Shown here piece after piece: positions 55,750-63,980 of a stretch of DNA of 64,000 nucleotides. Every line of letters starts with the position of its first letter. Within the stretch, counting starts at the first letter, position 1. Origin of the DNA: Eubacteriales bacterium mix99 (lineage in GTDB: Bacteria; Bacillota; Clostridia; Caldicoprobacterales; DTU083); NCBI GenBank assembly GCA_038396605.1, contig CP121690.1, forward strand, positions 3,066,356 through 3,130,355, in the 5' to 3' direction. The notes under the pieces were generated by a model. It was not told where the DNA came from, made no database searches, and saw nothing but the letters and a program-made list of their open reading frames with translations. A program made the translations under genes and the position numbers.

Positions 55750-56736
55750 TTATATTTCGTTTTCCAGTATTCTTGTCAGCAATTCAACGGAATGCTCCAA
55801 ATCGCCGCTGTCCACCATCTCATGGGGGCTGTGGACATATCGGCAGGGAACGGAGAGGACGCCGGAAGGAACACCTGCCCGGGACAGATGAATAGCTCCG
55901 GAATCGGTGCCGCCGGCCGTCAGGACTTCCAGCTGACAGACAATGCCTGCCTCCTCCGCTCTGCGGATCATGAGCTCCTTCACCATGGGATGGGCAATGA
56001 CGGAAGAATCCATGACCTTGATCGCCGGACCGGCTCCCAGACGAATGGCGGACGGACTGGATTTCGGCGTGTCGCCTGTGGGAGTCACATCCAGTGCGAT
56101 GGCAATGTCGGGAGCGACGGAATACGCTGCTGTCCTGGATCCTCTCAGGCCCACTTCCTCCTGTACGCTGAATACATAAACCAGTTCATTGGGAGACTGC
56201 TTCACCGCCTTGATGGCTTCCACCAATACGGCACAGCCGGCCCGGTTATCCATGGAGCAGCCGAAATACCGCCCGTTGCTTTCCGCCATGGGTGCGTAAT
56301 AAGCCGCCACATCGCCAATATTTACGCATTTCCGTGCTTCTTCCCGGCTACCGGCTCCGATATCGATAAACATACGATTTCGCTTCAGGCTCTTCATGTC
56401 CTCCATTTCCGTTTCATAGCCTACCGTTCCGGCTGTTCCGTTTCCGAAGATCACTCTCCTGTGAATCAGGTTAAACGGTGAAACTCCTCCCACATTGGTA
56501 AAACGCAGAAAACCGTTTTCGTCAATATTGGTTACAATCAGCCCGATCTGGTCCATGTGGGCTGCCAGCATGATTTTTTTGCCGGACCCTTTTTTCACCG
56601 CAATCAGGTTGCCCAGTGCGTCTGTATGCATTTCATCCACGTAATCCCGGATTTCGTTTTCAATAGCCTCCCGGATCCTCTGTTCATTGCCCGAAGGGCC
56701 ATAAATTCCCGTCAGGTTCATCAGCAATTCCTTCAT
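55750..56736 (-). CDS. M42 family aminopeptidase (third of three)
   Basis: A 328-aa dinuclear metallo-aminopeptidase that forms tetrahedral dodecamers in studied relatives and trims peptides in the cytosol. Metal and catalytic residues: His in LAAHMDQIGLI (about 58), bridging Asp in FGCSMDNRAGCAV (about 168), the Glu pair in SVQEEVGLRG (about 200), Asp in ALDVTPTGD (about 222) and His in YVHSPHEMVD (about 307). The ATG overlaps the preceding stop (ATGA). Its sequence class is YsdC/FrvX-like. Together with its two neighbours it may form mixed complexes, as archaeal TET proteins do. Confidence 0.93.
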   Translation of the reverse strand: MKELLMNLTGIYGPSGNEQRIREAIENEIRDYVDEMHTDALGNLIAVKKGSGKKIMLAAHMDQIGLIVTNIDENGFLRFTNVGGVSPFNLIHRRVIFGNGTAGTVGYETEMEDMKSLKRNRMFIDIGAGSREEARKCVNIGDVAAYYAPMAESNGRYFGCSMDNRAGCAVLVEAIKAVKQSPNELVYVFSVQEEVGLRGSRTAAYSVAPDIAIALDVTPTGDTPKSSPSAIRLGAGPAIKVMDSSVIAHPMVKELMIRRAEEAGIVCQLEVLTAGGTDSGAIHLSRAGVPSGVLSVPCRYVHSPHEMVDSGDLEHSVELLTRILENEI

Positions 56737-57752
56737 CTGGTTTCACATCCTTTCAAAAATTCTTTCATCAGCTGCAGGGTATCGGAATAATCCTTCAGAT
56801 CCATCACCGAGGACGGGGAATGAATATAGCGGCAGGGAACGGACACCACCAGCGTCGGCACTCCGCCCCTGGATTTCTGAATGCTGCCTGCGTCATTGCC
56901 GCCGGCTACATTTTCCTTTATCTGATAGGGAATGGAATGGCTTTCCGCCGTCTCCACCATCCGGCGGAACAGCCCCCTGTCGGAAATGGAACTGTTGTCC
57001 ATAAAGGAGATTGCAGGCCCTTTGCCCTGCCGGGTGGTCTGCATATGATCGGGTACATCGGGAATATCCGCACAGGTGGTCCCTTCCAGGGATACGGCCA
57101 GATCCGGCTCTACATGCCAGGCAGCCACCTCCGCTCCCCGCAGTCCGATCTCCTCCTGCACCGAAAAGCAGGCCACCATGTCAAAATCATAGGTGTTCTT
57201 CAGCAGTTCCAGTAAGATCCCGCAGCCGACGCGGTCATCCAGCGACTTTGCCTTGACCTTGTTGTCCCCGAACCGGACAAACCGGCTGTCAAAGGAGGCA
57301 TAATCCCCGATCTCAACCAATTCCTCCGTGTCCTCCCTGCAGGAAGTGCCAATATCCATATACATCTGCTTTTGCCGGACGACCTTGTCCCGTTCCTCCG
57401 GTTCCTGCAAATGAATCGCCTTCACGCCGATGACGCCGGGAATCCGGCTTTCTCCGACCAATACTCTTTTGGACAGCAGAAGACGCTGATCGATGCTGCC
57501 GATGGTTTTGAACTTCAGCATGCCATTGTCGAGAATGCCGGAGATCAGAAAGCCCACTTCATCCATATGGGCTTCCAGCATAACTTTTTTGCCACCCTTC
57601 TGGCCGGCCTTTTCCGCAAGAACATTGCCCATCCGATCCACAGACACCCGGGCGCCGGTTTGTCCTGCCAGCTCCCGGATGATGGCCCGAACCTCATTTT
57701 CATTTCCGGAGACGCCTGCGGCCTCCGTCAGACGTTTCAATACTTCAACCAT
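56733..57752 (-). CDS. M42 family aminopeptidase (second of three)
   Basis: A 339-aa paralogue. Key residues: His in LEAHMDEVGFL (about 60), Asp in KSLDDRVGCGIL (about 170), Glu pair in SVQEEIGLRG (about 204), Glu instead of Asp in SLEGTTCADIP (about 226, a normal variant of one subclass) and His in YIHSPSSVMD (about 312). I prefer ATG 57750-57752 because AAGGAGGG lies nine bases before it, whereas the ATG three codons earlier is almost on top of that site. It overlaps the upstream M42 gene by 16 bases. Confidence 0.92.
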   Translation of the reverse strand: MVEVLKRLTEAAGVSGNENEVRAIIRELAGQTGARVSVDRMGNVLAEKAGQKGGKKVMLEAHMDEVGFLISGILDNGMLKFKTIGSIDQRLLLSKRVLVGESRIPGVIGVKAIHLQEPEERDKVVRQKQMYMDIGTSCREDTEELVEIGDYASFDSRFVRFGDNKVKAKSLDDRVGCGILLELLKNTYDFDMVACFSVQEEIGLRGAEVAAWHVEPDLAVSLEGTTCADIPDVPDHMQTTRQGKGPAISFMDNSSISDRGLFRRMVETAESHSIPYQIKENVAGGNDAGSIQKSRGGVPTLVVSVPCRYIHSPSSVMDLKDYSDTLQLMKEFLKGCETR

Positions 57753-58789
57753 TCCTGCCATCCCTCCTTCAATGAAGCAATAAACAATGCAATAAGCCTA
57801 GCCCCCATTTTCAAGTGATCCAGATTCAGGGTCTCCACCGTTGTGTGCATGTAGCGCAGTGGGATTTCCACCAGAATCGAGGGGACACCGGCGCGGGAAA
57901 CCTGTATGGACCGGGCATCCGTTCCCGTCGGACGTGCGGAAGTGCTGATCTGGTATTCGATGCCGTATTCCCGGGCGGTCTCCAGTATTTTCTCCGTTAA
58001 GCCGGGATGCATATTGGGCCCTTTGCAGATCACAATGCCTTTTTCCATGGAATAGGTATCGTCCGGGGAAGCGTCCGGGGTTTCCCCGTGCGTCACATCA
58101 ATGGCAATCCCAATATCCGGCTCCGCCTGAAAGGCACTGAGAATGGCGCCTCTGGCACCAACCTCTTCCTGAACCGTCGCCACGGCACAGACCTCCGCCT
58201 CAAACGGGAGCCTGTCCAGCTCCTGCAAAACCCCCTTCAGCATGGCAACACCGGCGCGATCGTCAATGGATTTGCCATTCACCATGGATCCCTGCATGGA
58301 AACCATCGGATTGCAGAAGGTAATCAAATCCCCGATCCGGACCAGCTTCCGCACCTTTTCGGCACAGTAACCCACATCCACGCTCAGATCTTTCATTTTC
58401 ACAACTTTGCGGGTGTCGCCGGTTTCCTGAAGGTGGGGCGGCACCGTTGTAATCACGCCATGCAGCTTTTCCCTGCCATGAACCGTTACTTCCTGGGCAA
58501 GCAGGATCCGCTGATCCACACCGCCCACTTTGGTAACCTTTAGAAATCCGTTTTCATCAATATCCCGCACCATAAGGGCAATTTCATCCATATGGGCCGC
58601 CAGCATCACCTTCGGTACAGGATTTTCCCCGGATGTCCTGCCCTTCTTGATTCCATAAACATTGAAAAACCGATCCGTACGGACCTCATCGCAATATTCG
58701 GAGAACTCTCCTGCGATACGCTTTGCCACTTCCTCCTCCTGCCCGGATACACCAGGCAGGTCCATCAATTCCGCAAGAAATTCCTTCAA
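57737..58789 (-). CDS. M42 family aminopeptidase (first of three)
   Basis: A 350-aa paralogue, nearest in look to CelM/YtoP-type members. Key residues: His in LAAHMDEIALM (about 65), Asp in KSIDDRAGVAML (about 175), Glu pair in TVQEEVGARG (about 208), Asp in AIDVTHGETP (about 230) and His in RYMHTTVETL (about 320). The start is TTG with GGGAGG eight bases upstream. It follows mgtC by 21 bp and overlaps the next M42 gene. Confidence 0.92.
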   Translation of the reverse strand: MKEFLAELMDLPGVSGQEEEVAKRIAGEFSEYCDEVRTDRFFNVYGIKKGRTSGENPVPKVMLAAHMDEIALMVRDIDENGFLKVTKVGGVDQRILLAQEVTVHGREKLHGVITTVPPHLQETGDTRKVVKMKDLSVDVGYCAEKVRKLVRIGDLITFCNPMVSMQGSMVNGKSIDDRAGVAMLKGVLQELDRLPFEAEVCAVATVQEEVGARGAILSAFQAEPDIGIAIDVTHGETPDASPDDTYSMEKGIVICKGPNMHPGLTEKILETAREYGIEYQISTSARPTGTDARSIQVSRAGVPSILVEIPLRYMHTTVETLNLDHLKMGARLIALFIASLKEGWQEWLKY

Positions 58790-58810
58790 TCTTTCAGCCT
58801 CCCTTGTCCT

Positions 58811-59485
58811 TTAAACATCGTCATCTTCCTCCGTCAGCCTGACATCATCCAGCCCATATAATTCACCTATGAGGGATTTTCTATCCAGAGCCGGCGGATA
58901 GACCACCTTGAAACATATCCGGGTCCATTCCTCATCGCCGGCAGCCACATCAACATGCCGGACTTTTACATTGAGGGCAGCAAGGACATTTGTAATCTGT
59001 ATCATCTGTTCCGGTACGTTCCGCACATCCATAACGATATCATGCTCCCGGATGCCGGACATGTGTGCCTCAAATTTTTTCAATACAAACAACGTAACAT
59101 AGGAAAAAAATGTAGCTACGACAGCTCCCCAATAAAATCCGGCTCCGATGGCAAGACCGATGCACGCCACCACCCAAAGGCTGGCAGCTGTTGTCAGCCC
59201 CCGGATCCGGAACCCATCCTTCATAATGGCACCTGCGCCGATGAAACCGATTCCGCTGATCACCTGCGCACTCAGGCGGCCCGGATCCATATTGGTGACC
59301 GTGTGGTATTCGTCAAACAAATATTCTGCAGTCATCATTACCAGTGCAGATCCCATGCATACCAGCATATGGGTGCGGAAACCGGCGGGCTGGTTCCCGA
59401 TTTCCCTTTCCAGGCCTATGACTCCTCCCAAAGCCATGGCCAGAAGAGTTTCCAGTACAACCTCCCAGTCGATTGCCTTCACCAT
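58811..59485 (-). CDS. MgtC/SapB family membrane protein
   Basis: A 224-aa protein with four to five N-terminal helices and the MgtC signature ALGGVIGLEREIGNQPAGFRTHMLVCMGSALV in two adjoining blocks (about residues 13-45), plus ISGIGFIGAGAIMKDG and RGLTTAASLWVVACIGLAIGAG. A soluble C-terminal domain of about 85 residues follows. MgtC proteins act in magnesium limitation and modulate ATP synthase or phosphate uptake in some bacteria. Start ATG 59483-59485 with AAGGAAAGG. It leads the operon with the three M42 peptidases, an uncommon pairing. Confidence 0.9.
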   Translation of the reverse strand: MVKAIDWEVVLETLLAMALGGVIGLEREIGNQPAGFRTHMLVCMGSALVMMTAEYLFDEYHTVTNMDPGRLSAQVISGIGFIGAGAIMKDGFRIRGLTTAASLWVVACIGLAIGAGFYWGAVVATFFSYVTLFVLKKFEAHMSGIREHDIVMDVRNVPEQMIQITNVLAALNVKVRHVDVAAGDEEWTRICFKVVYPPALDRKSLIGELYGLDDVRLTEEDDDV

Positions 59486-59640
59486 CCTTTCCTTACCGGT
59501 CCTTTCACAAAAATTCATAAAACATGAAATAAAGCCGATGAAATTTTAACCAAACCGTTTATTGAAATCAGTATACTATCTTACCTGATAATTTACAAGT
59601 TCCAAAGGGACTGAAAAAAAGATGCGCAAAAGAAACGTAA

Positions 59641-59721
59641 CTTGCCTTTGGCTACACACTTCCCACTACCAGGGCGTGCCCGGGACTTTCACCCGTTAGA
59701 TTGCGCCCATGCCGGGCGTAC
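59641..59721 (-). mobile_element. 5' stub of a bacterial group II intron
   Basis: On the minus strand the stretch begins GTACGCCCGGCATGGGCGC, continues with GGGTGAAAGTCCC and later GGGAAGTGTGTAGCC and AAAGGCAAG. These are the landmarks of the first ~80 nucleotides of group II intron domain I (usually GTGCGCCC... and GTGAAAGTCCCG). The rest of the ribozyme and the reverse transcriptase are absent. A relic. Confidence 0.6.
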
Positions 59722-59725
59722 CAAA

Positions 59726-59757
59726 AAAAGGGCACGGAAGAATTTCCGTGCCCTTTT
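59726..59757 (-). terminator. Terminator behind the alcohol dehydrogenase gene
   Basis: A perfect 14-base stem (59726-59739 with 59744-59757, core GGGCACGGAA) with a four-base loop. The minus strand continues with a run of seven T. It ends the secondary-alcohol dehydrogenase transcript. Confidence 0.88.
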
Positions 59758-59859
59758 ATCTGCTGTCCTGCCGAGACGTTCACAGTTCGGCCCTATACTT
59801 TCGTTCAGCAGCGGACGCCATAAAAGCTGATGCAGCATCTACTTCTCTACTTCCGCCTG

Positions 59860-60912
59860 TCAGTCCACAAAAACAACGGGCTTGATCAAATCCCTGGGCT
59901 TCTCATCCATCATATGGAAAGCGTCTTCGATCTTCTCAAATCCATTGAACCGATGGGTAATCAGTTTTGTGGTATCTACGCGGCCGTATTTTACGATTTC
60001 CAGCATTTTGCGAATTCTCCGCGCACCACCCGGGCAGAATCCGCCGCGTATGGTTTTATCGGCCATCCCCAGCCCCCAGGAAAAAGCGGGCATGGAAAGG
60101 GTATCCTTGATATCAAAGAAGTTTATATTGGAAATATATCCGCCGGGCTTTGTCATGTCCACTGCCTGCCGGAAAGAGTCCTGATTCCCGCCTGCGATAA
60201 TGACGCAGTCCGCGCCTCCGCCTGTCATATCCAATATCTGCTTTACAGTATCGCCGTTTTTGTAGCTCACAATATCCGTTGCTCCGTATTCCTTCGCCAC
60301 TTTGACGCAATTCGGACGGGTCCCGATGGCCAGGATCCTGCCGGCTCCCTTCAGCTTCGTACCTGCCACAGCCATCAGTCCAACGGGTCCGATTCCAATG
60401 ACCACAACGGTATCGCCGAACTGTATGTTGGCATTCTCCACTCCATGAAAGCCGGTGGACATCATATCCACTGTCATAACGGCCGCTTCCGGAGATACGC
60501 CTTCCGGGAGACTCACGAGGTTGGCATCCGCATCATTTACATGAAAATATTCGGCAAAGGTCCCGTCTTTGGAGCCCAGGAATTTAAAACTGGCCATCAG
60601 GCCTTCATCATGTGCAGTATATTCTCCCTGTACATTCTCTGCGAGCCAGTTGGGTGTGGTGCAGGGTACCACAACGGTGTCGCCCTCCTTGAATTTTTTC
60701 ACGAGGCTGCCGGTTTCAACCACTTTTCCGACTGCTTCATGACCTAAAATCAAATTTTTATTTTCTCCAAAACCACCATGCATCACATGGACATCCGAAG
60801 AACACGGTGCCAATACAATTGGATGGACAAGCGCATCCAGCGGACCACACTTCGGTTTCTCCTTTTCAATCCATCCGGGTTGATTCAAAGATAATACTCC
60901 ATATCCCTTCAT
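59860..60912 (-). CDS. NADP-dependent secondary-alcohol dehydrogenase
   Basis: Zinc enzyme of the Thermoanaerobacter/Clostridium beijerinckii sADH type that interconverts ketones or aldehydes and secondary alcohols. 350 aa (relatives 351-352) from ATG 60910-60912 with GGAGG. Catalytic zinc ligands Cys37 (APCSSDVH), His59-Glu60 (GHEAVG) and Asp150 (TVDMMSTGFHG) are present, and the structural-zinc loop is absent as in this subfamily. Cofactor site: VVIGIGPVGLMAVAG followed by AIGTRPNC; the GTR replaces the GSR that binds the NADP phosphate, so NADP(H) is likely. It is divergent from adhE and shares its upstream region. Confidence 0.92.
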   Translation of the reverse strand: MKGYGVLSLNQPGWIEKEKPKCGPLDALVHPIVLAPCSSDVHVMHGGFGENKNLILGHEAVGKVVETGSLVKKFKEGDTVVVPCTTPNWLAENVQGEYTAHDEGLMASFKFLGSKDGTFAEYFHVNDADANLVSLPEGVSPEAAVMTVDMMSTGFHGVENANIQFGDTVVVIGIGPVGLMAVAGTKLKGAGRILAIGTRPNCVKVAKEYGATDIVSYKNGDTVKQILDMTGGGADCVIIAGGNQDSFRQAVDMTKPGGYISNINFFDIKDTLSMPAFSWGLGMADKTIRGGFCPGGARRIRKMLEIVKYGRVDTTKLITHRFNGFEKIEDAFHMMDEKPRDLIKPVVFVD

Positions 60913-60950
60913 AAACAAAACCTCCAACAAGATGTATTTGATTCCATACC

Positions 60951-60978
60951 ATTATAACATCGGTTAAATATTTGTCAA
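60951..60978 (-). promoter_or_regulatory. Promoter of the secondary-alcohol dehydrogenase gene
   Basis: Minus strand TTGACA (60973-60978), 16 bases, TATAAT (60951-60956). The stretch 60961-60978 also resembles a degenerate Rex site (TTGACAA, four bases, TTAACCG), matching 10 of 14 consensus positions. Confidence 0.7.
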
Positions 60979-61152
60979 TGCGGAAATGCTTCTTTCTTTT
61001 TTGCTTTCCTTCAGCTTTATCTGCATTATCCAGGCGAAAATGAGGGAGTGGCTGTTACAAGGCATATGGAAAGCCGGATTATATGGGAGCCGGCTGTTCC
61101 CTCCCCCGGTCTGACCGTACATATATGCCGGAAATTATCCTATAAATTTTAC

Positions 61153-61170
61153 TTGTTAAATTATTGACAA
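61153..61170 (+). promoter_or_regulatory. Rex operator of adhE
   Basis: TTGTTAA, four bases, TTGACAA: one mismatch from the Rex consensus TTGTTAA-n4-TTAACAA. It overlaps the -35 box of the adhE promoter, so Rex binding at low NADH/NAD ratio would block transcription and high NADH would release it. Confidence 0.85.
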
Positions 61171-61192
61171 ACTCCGACTACTTTGGTATGAT
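61164..61192 (+). promoter_or_regulatory. Sigma-A promoter of adhE
   Basis: TTGACA (61164-61169), 17 bases, TATGAT (61187-61192). The first box is part of the Rex operator. Confidence 0.85.
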
Positions 61193-61303
61193 TGATGTCA
61201 AGAAATTTACGGGAATCAAATTTCCGGAAAACCTCTGTACCGCCTTATGATATGTCCAGACGCGCACACATGGTTCCCGGAAGCGCTTTCGATTCCAGTT
61301 CGG

Positions 61304-61335
61304 TATTTGATGGAATAAGTATTTGATGGAATAAG
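61304..61335 (+). repeat. 16-base tandem duplication before adhE
   Basis: TATTTGATGGAATAAG occurs twice without a gap (61304-61319, 61320-61335), directly upstream of the adhE ribosome site. Confidence 0.85.
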
Positions 61336-61352
61336 GAGAGGGAGGACATTTT

Positions 61353-63980
61353 ATGGAAAAGGAAAATAAAGCAATGCAAAATGCGAAAGCCACTTCCACA
61401 GACATCGGGGAAATGGTGGATCGTCTGGTAGCCAATGCGCAGCAAGCCCTGAAGGAATATATGAAACTGGACCAGAAGCAGGTGGACCGGATTGTACAAG
61501 CCATGACCCTGGCCGGGCTGGACCAGCATATGTATCTGGCACATCTTGCCGTGGATGAGACAAAAAGAGGCCTGTTCGAAGACAAGGTCATCAAGAACAT
61601 TTTTGCCACGGAATATATCTATCACAGCATCGAACATCAGAAAACCGTAGGTGTGGTTGAGGAAAATGAGCTGGAGGATTACGTGGAAATTGCCGAACCG
61701 GTGGGAGTCGTTGCCGGCATTACCCCGGTTACCAATCCCACTTCCACCACCATATTCAAATCCCTGATTTGCGCAAAAACCAGGAATCCCATTATATTTG
61801 CGTTTCACCCTTCCGCTCAGAAATGCTCCTCGGAGGCGGCCCGCATTGTCAAAAAGGCCGCTATTCAAAATGGCGCGCCGGAACACTGCATCCAGTGGAT
61901 CGAGACCCCTTCCCTGGAAGCCACCACAGCGCTGATGAAGCACAAGGGAATCTCCCTGATCCTGGCCACCGGGGGTGCCGGTATGGTCAAGTCGGCTTAC
62001 AGCTGCGGAAAACCCGCTTTGGGCGTCGGCCCCGGCAACGTTCCCTGCTATATCAACAAAAATGTGGATATCGGCAGGGCCTGCACGGACCTTATGATCT
62101 CCAAAACCTTTGACAACGGCATGATCTGTGCATCGGAACAGGCTGTTATCGTGGATGAGGAGATCCATGAGGCATTTGAATCATATATGAAGGAAAACAA
62201 CTGTTATTTTACCAATGAAGAAGAAACCGCCCGGCTCAGCCGTTATGTCATCAATACGGAAAAAATGGCAGTGAATCCTGCCGTGGCAGGGCAATCTGCC
62301 GAAACCATCGCAAAAGGCGCGGGACTGGATGTCCCGGCAGAAACCAAAATTCTGCTGGCAAGGCTGCCGCGGCCTTCCCGGGAATATCCCCTTTCCCTGG
62401 AAAAGCTGTCCCCCGTACTGGCCTATTTCGTCTGCAGGAATGAAAAACAGGGCTTTCAGTATGCGAAGGATATGCTGAAGCTGGGCGGTCTGGGACATTC
62501 CGCCGTGATTCATTCCAATGACCGGGAGCTCTGCAGAAGATTCGGGGAGGAAATGCAGGTGGGACGTATTATTGTCAACACGCCGTCTTCCCAGGGAGCC
62601 ATCGGGGATATTTACAACACCAATGTTCCTTCCCTGACCCTGGGCTGCGGATCCTTCGGCAGGAATTCCACCACTGCCAATGTTTCCACCGTGAATCTGA
62701 TCAACAAGAAGCGCATCGCAAGGAGGCGGGTCCGTATGCAGTGGTTTAAAATTCCACCCAAGATCTATTTTGAAAAAGATTCGGTTCAATACCTGAGGGA
62801 TATGCCTGATATTCATCGGGCCTTTGTCGTAGCAGATCCCGTGATGGTGAAGCTGGGATATGTGGATAAGGTTCTGTATTACCTGAGAAAAAGGGAACAG
62901 TACTGCCACAGTGAGATCTTCTCTGAAGTGGAACCGGATCCGTCGGTGGAAACCATTCAAAAGGGCGTCACGGCCATGAAAGCCTTCCAGCCGGATGTGA
63001 TTATCGCGCTGGGCGGCGGCTCTGCCATTGATGCGGCAAAGGGGATGTGGCTGTTTTATGAACATCCGGATACCAGCTTCGACGGGCTGAGGCTGAAATT
63101 CATGGATATCCGCAAACGCGCCTTCCATTTTCCGAATCTGGGGACAAAGGCAAAGATGGTTGCCATCCCCACCACATCTGGAACCGGCTCGGAAGTAACT
63201 TCCTTTTCCGTCATTACCGACAAAAAGAACGGAAATATCAAGTATCCCCTCACCGACTACGAACTTACCCCGGATGTGGCAATCATCGATCCCCAGTTTG
63301 TCTCCACCATGCCGAAGTCCATTACCGCAGACACCGGTATGGATGTCCTGACGCATGCCATTGAAGCTTATGTGTCCGTGATTGCTTCGGATTATACCGA
63401 TGGGCTGGCCATGAAAGCCATCGAGATGGTGTTCCGGTATCTGCCCCGAAGCTACGAAAACCCCAGTGATGAAGAAGCCCGGGAAAAAATCCATAACGCT
63501 TCCTGCATTGCCGGCATGGCCTTTTCCAATGCGTTCCTGGGAATCAATCACTCCCTGGCACACAAACTGGGTGGGGAATTCCATATTCCGCATGGCCGCG
63601 CCAACGCCATTCTGCTCCCCTACACCATCGATTACAATGCGCAGAAGCCCTATAAATTTGCCATTTTCCCGAAATACAGCGAATTCGTGGCAGACGCCCG
63701 CTATGCGCAGATATCCCGTCATATGGATTTTGGCGGCAGTACCACGGAAGAACAGATCACAAGCCTGATCCGGGCCATACAGGACCTGATGAAGCGCCTG
63801 AACGAGCCTGCATCCATTCAGGAATGCGGTGTGGACGAAAACGATTTTCTGGCGGCTCTGCCGAAACTTTCGGAAAAGGCCTTTGAAGATCAATGCACCA
63901 CGGCCAACCCCCGCTATCCCCTGGTAAGCGATCTGAAGGAACTGTACCGCAAAGCCTATTACGGGGAACCGATCCGATGA
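61353..63980 (+). CDS. adhE: Bifunctional acetaldehyde-CoA/alcohol dehydrogenase
   Basis: Converts acetyl-CoA to acetaldehyde and then ethanol, using two NADH; cytoplasmic and spirosome-forming in relatives. 875 aa, full length, ATG with GGAGG. N-terminal aldehyde dehydrogenase domain (about residues 15-440): AEPVGVVAGITPVTNPTSTT, the cofactor loop LATGGAGMVKSAYSCGKPALGVG, and the catalytic Cys in NGMICASEQAVIV (about 250). Linker near 450. C-terminal iron-dependent alcohol dehydrogenase (about 465-875): IALGGGSAIDAAKGM, TSGTGSEVTSFSVI, ADTGMDVLTHAIEAY and the His ligands in GINHSLAHKLGGEFHIPHGRAN (two blocks). Expression is predicted to be under Rex. Confidence 0.97.
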   Translation: MEKENKAMQNAKATSTDIGEMVDRLVANAQQALKEYMKLDQKQVDRIVQAMTLAGLDQHMYLAHLAVDETKRGLFEDKVIKNIFATEYIYHSIEHQKTVGVVEENELEDYVEIAEPVGVVAGITPVTNPTSTTIFKSLICAKTRNPIIFAFHPSAQKCSSEAARIVKKAAIQNGAPEHCIQWIETPSLEATTALMKHKGISLILATGGAGMVKSAYSCGKPALGVGPGNVPCYINKNVDIGRACTDLMISKTFDNGMICASEQAVIVDEEIHEAFESYMKENNCYFTNEEETARLSRYVINTEKMAVNPAVAGQSAETIAKGAGLDVPAETKILLARLPRPSREYPLSLEKLSPVLAYFVCRNEKQGFQYAKDMLKLGGLGHSAVIHSNDRELCRRFGEEMQVGRIIVNTPSSQGAIGDIYNTNVPSLTLGCGSFGRNSTTANVSTVNLINKKRIARRRVRMQWFKIPPKIYFEKDSVQYLRDMPDIHRAFVVADPVMVKLGYVDKVLYYLRKREQYCHSEIFSEVEPDPSVETIQKGVTAMKAFQPDVIIALGGGSAIDAAKGMWLFYEHPDTSFDGLRLKFMDIRKRAFHFPNLGTKAKMVAIPTTSGTGSEVTSFSVITDKKNGNIKYPLTDYELTPDVAIIDPQFVSTMPKSITADTGMDVLTHAIEAYVSVIASDYTDGLAMKAIEMVFRYLPRSYENPSDEEAREKIHNASCIAGMAFSNAFLGINHSLAHKLGGEFHIPHGRANAILLPYTIDYNAQKPYKFAIFPKYSEFVADARYAQISRHMDFGGSTTEEQITSLIRAIQDLMKRLNEPASIQECGVDENDFLAALPKLSEKAFEDQCTTANPRYPLVSDLKELYRKAYYGEPIR

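Larger units (their letters stand above)
59486..59859. other. Intergenic region with intron stub and terminator
   Basis: A 374-base gap between the mgtC start and the alcohol dehydrogenase stop. It contains the group II intron stub (59641-59721) and the terminator (59726-59757). The rest, toward mgtC, is AT-rich and must hold the mgtC promoter, which I could not fix. Confidence 0.6.
60913..61352. other. Divergent control region of the two alcohol dehydrogenase genes
   Basis: A 440-base region holding a promoter for each gene, a Rex operator by adhE and a weaker Rex-like site by the other gene. A leader of about 150 bases with a 16-base tandem duplication precedes adhE. No coding sequence is supported. 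Confidence 0.7.

Noticed and set aside
62181-63893. 570-codon minus-strand frame opposite adhE
   Set aside because: Antisense to the conserved AdhE sequence; no family features or start site.
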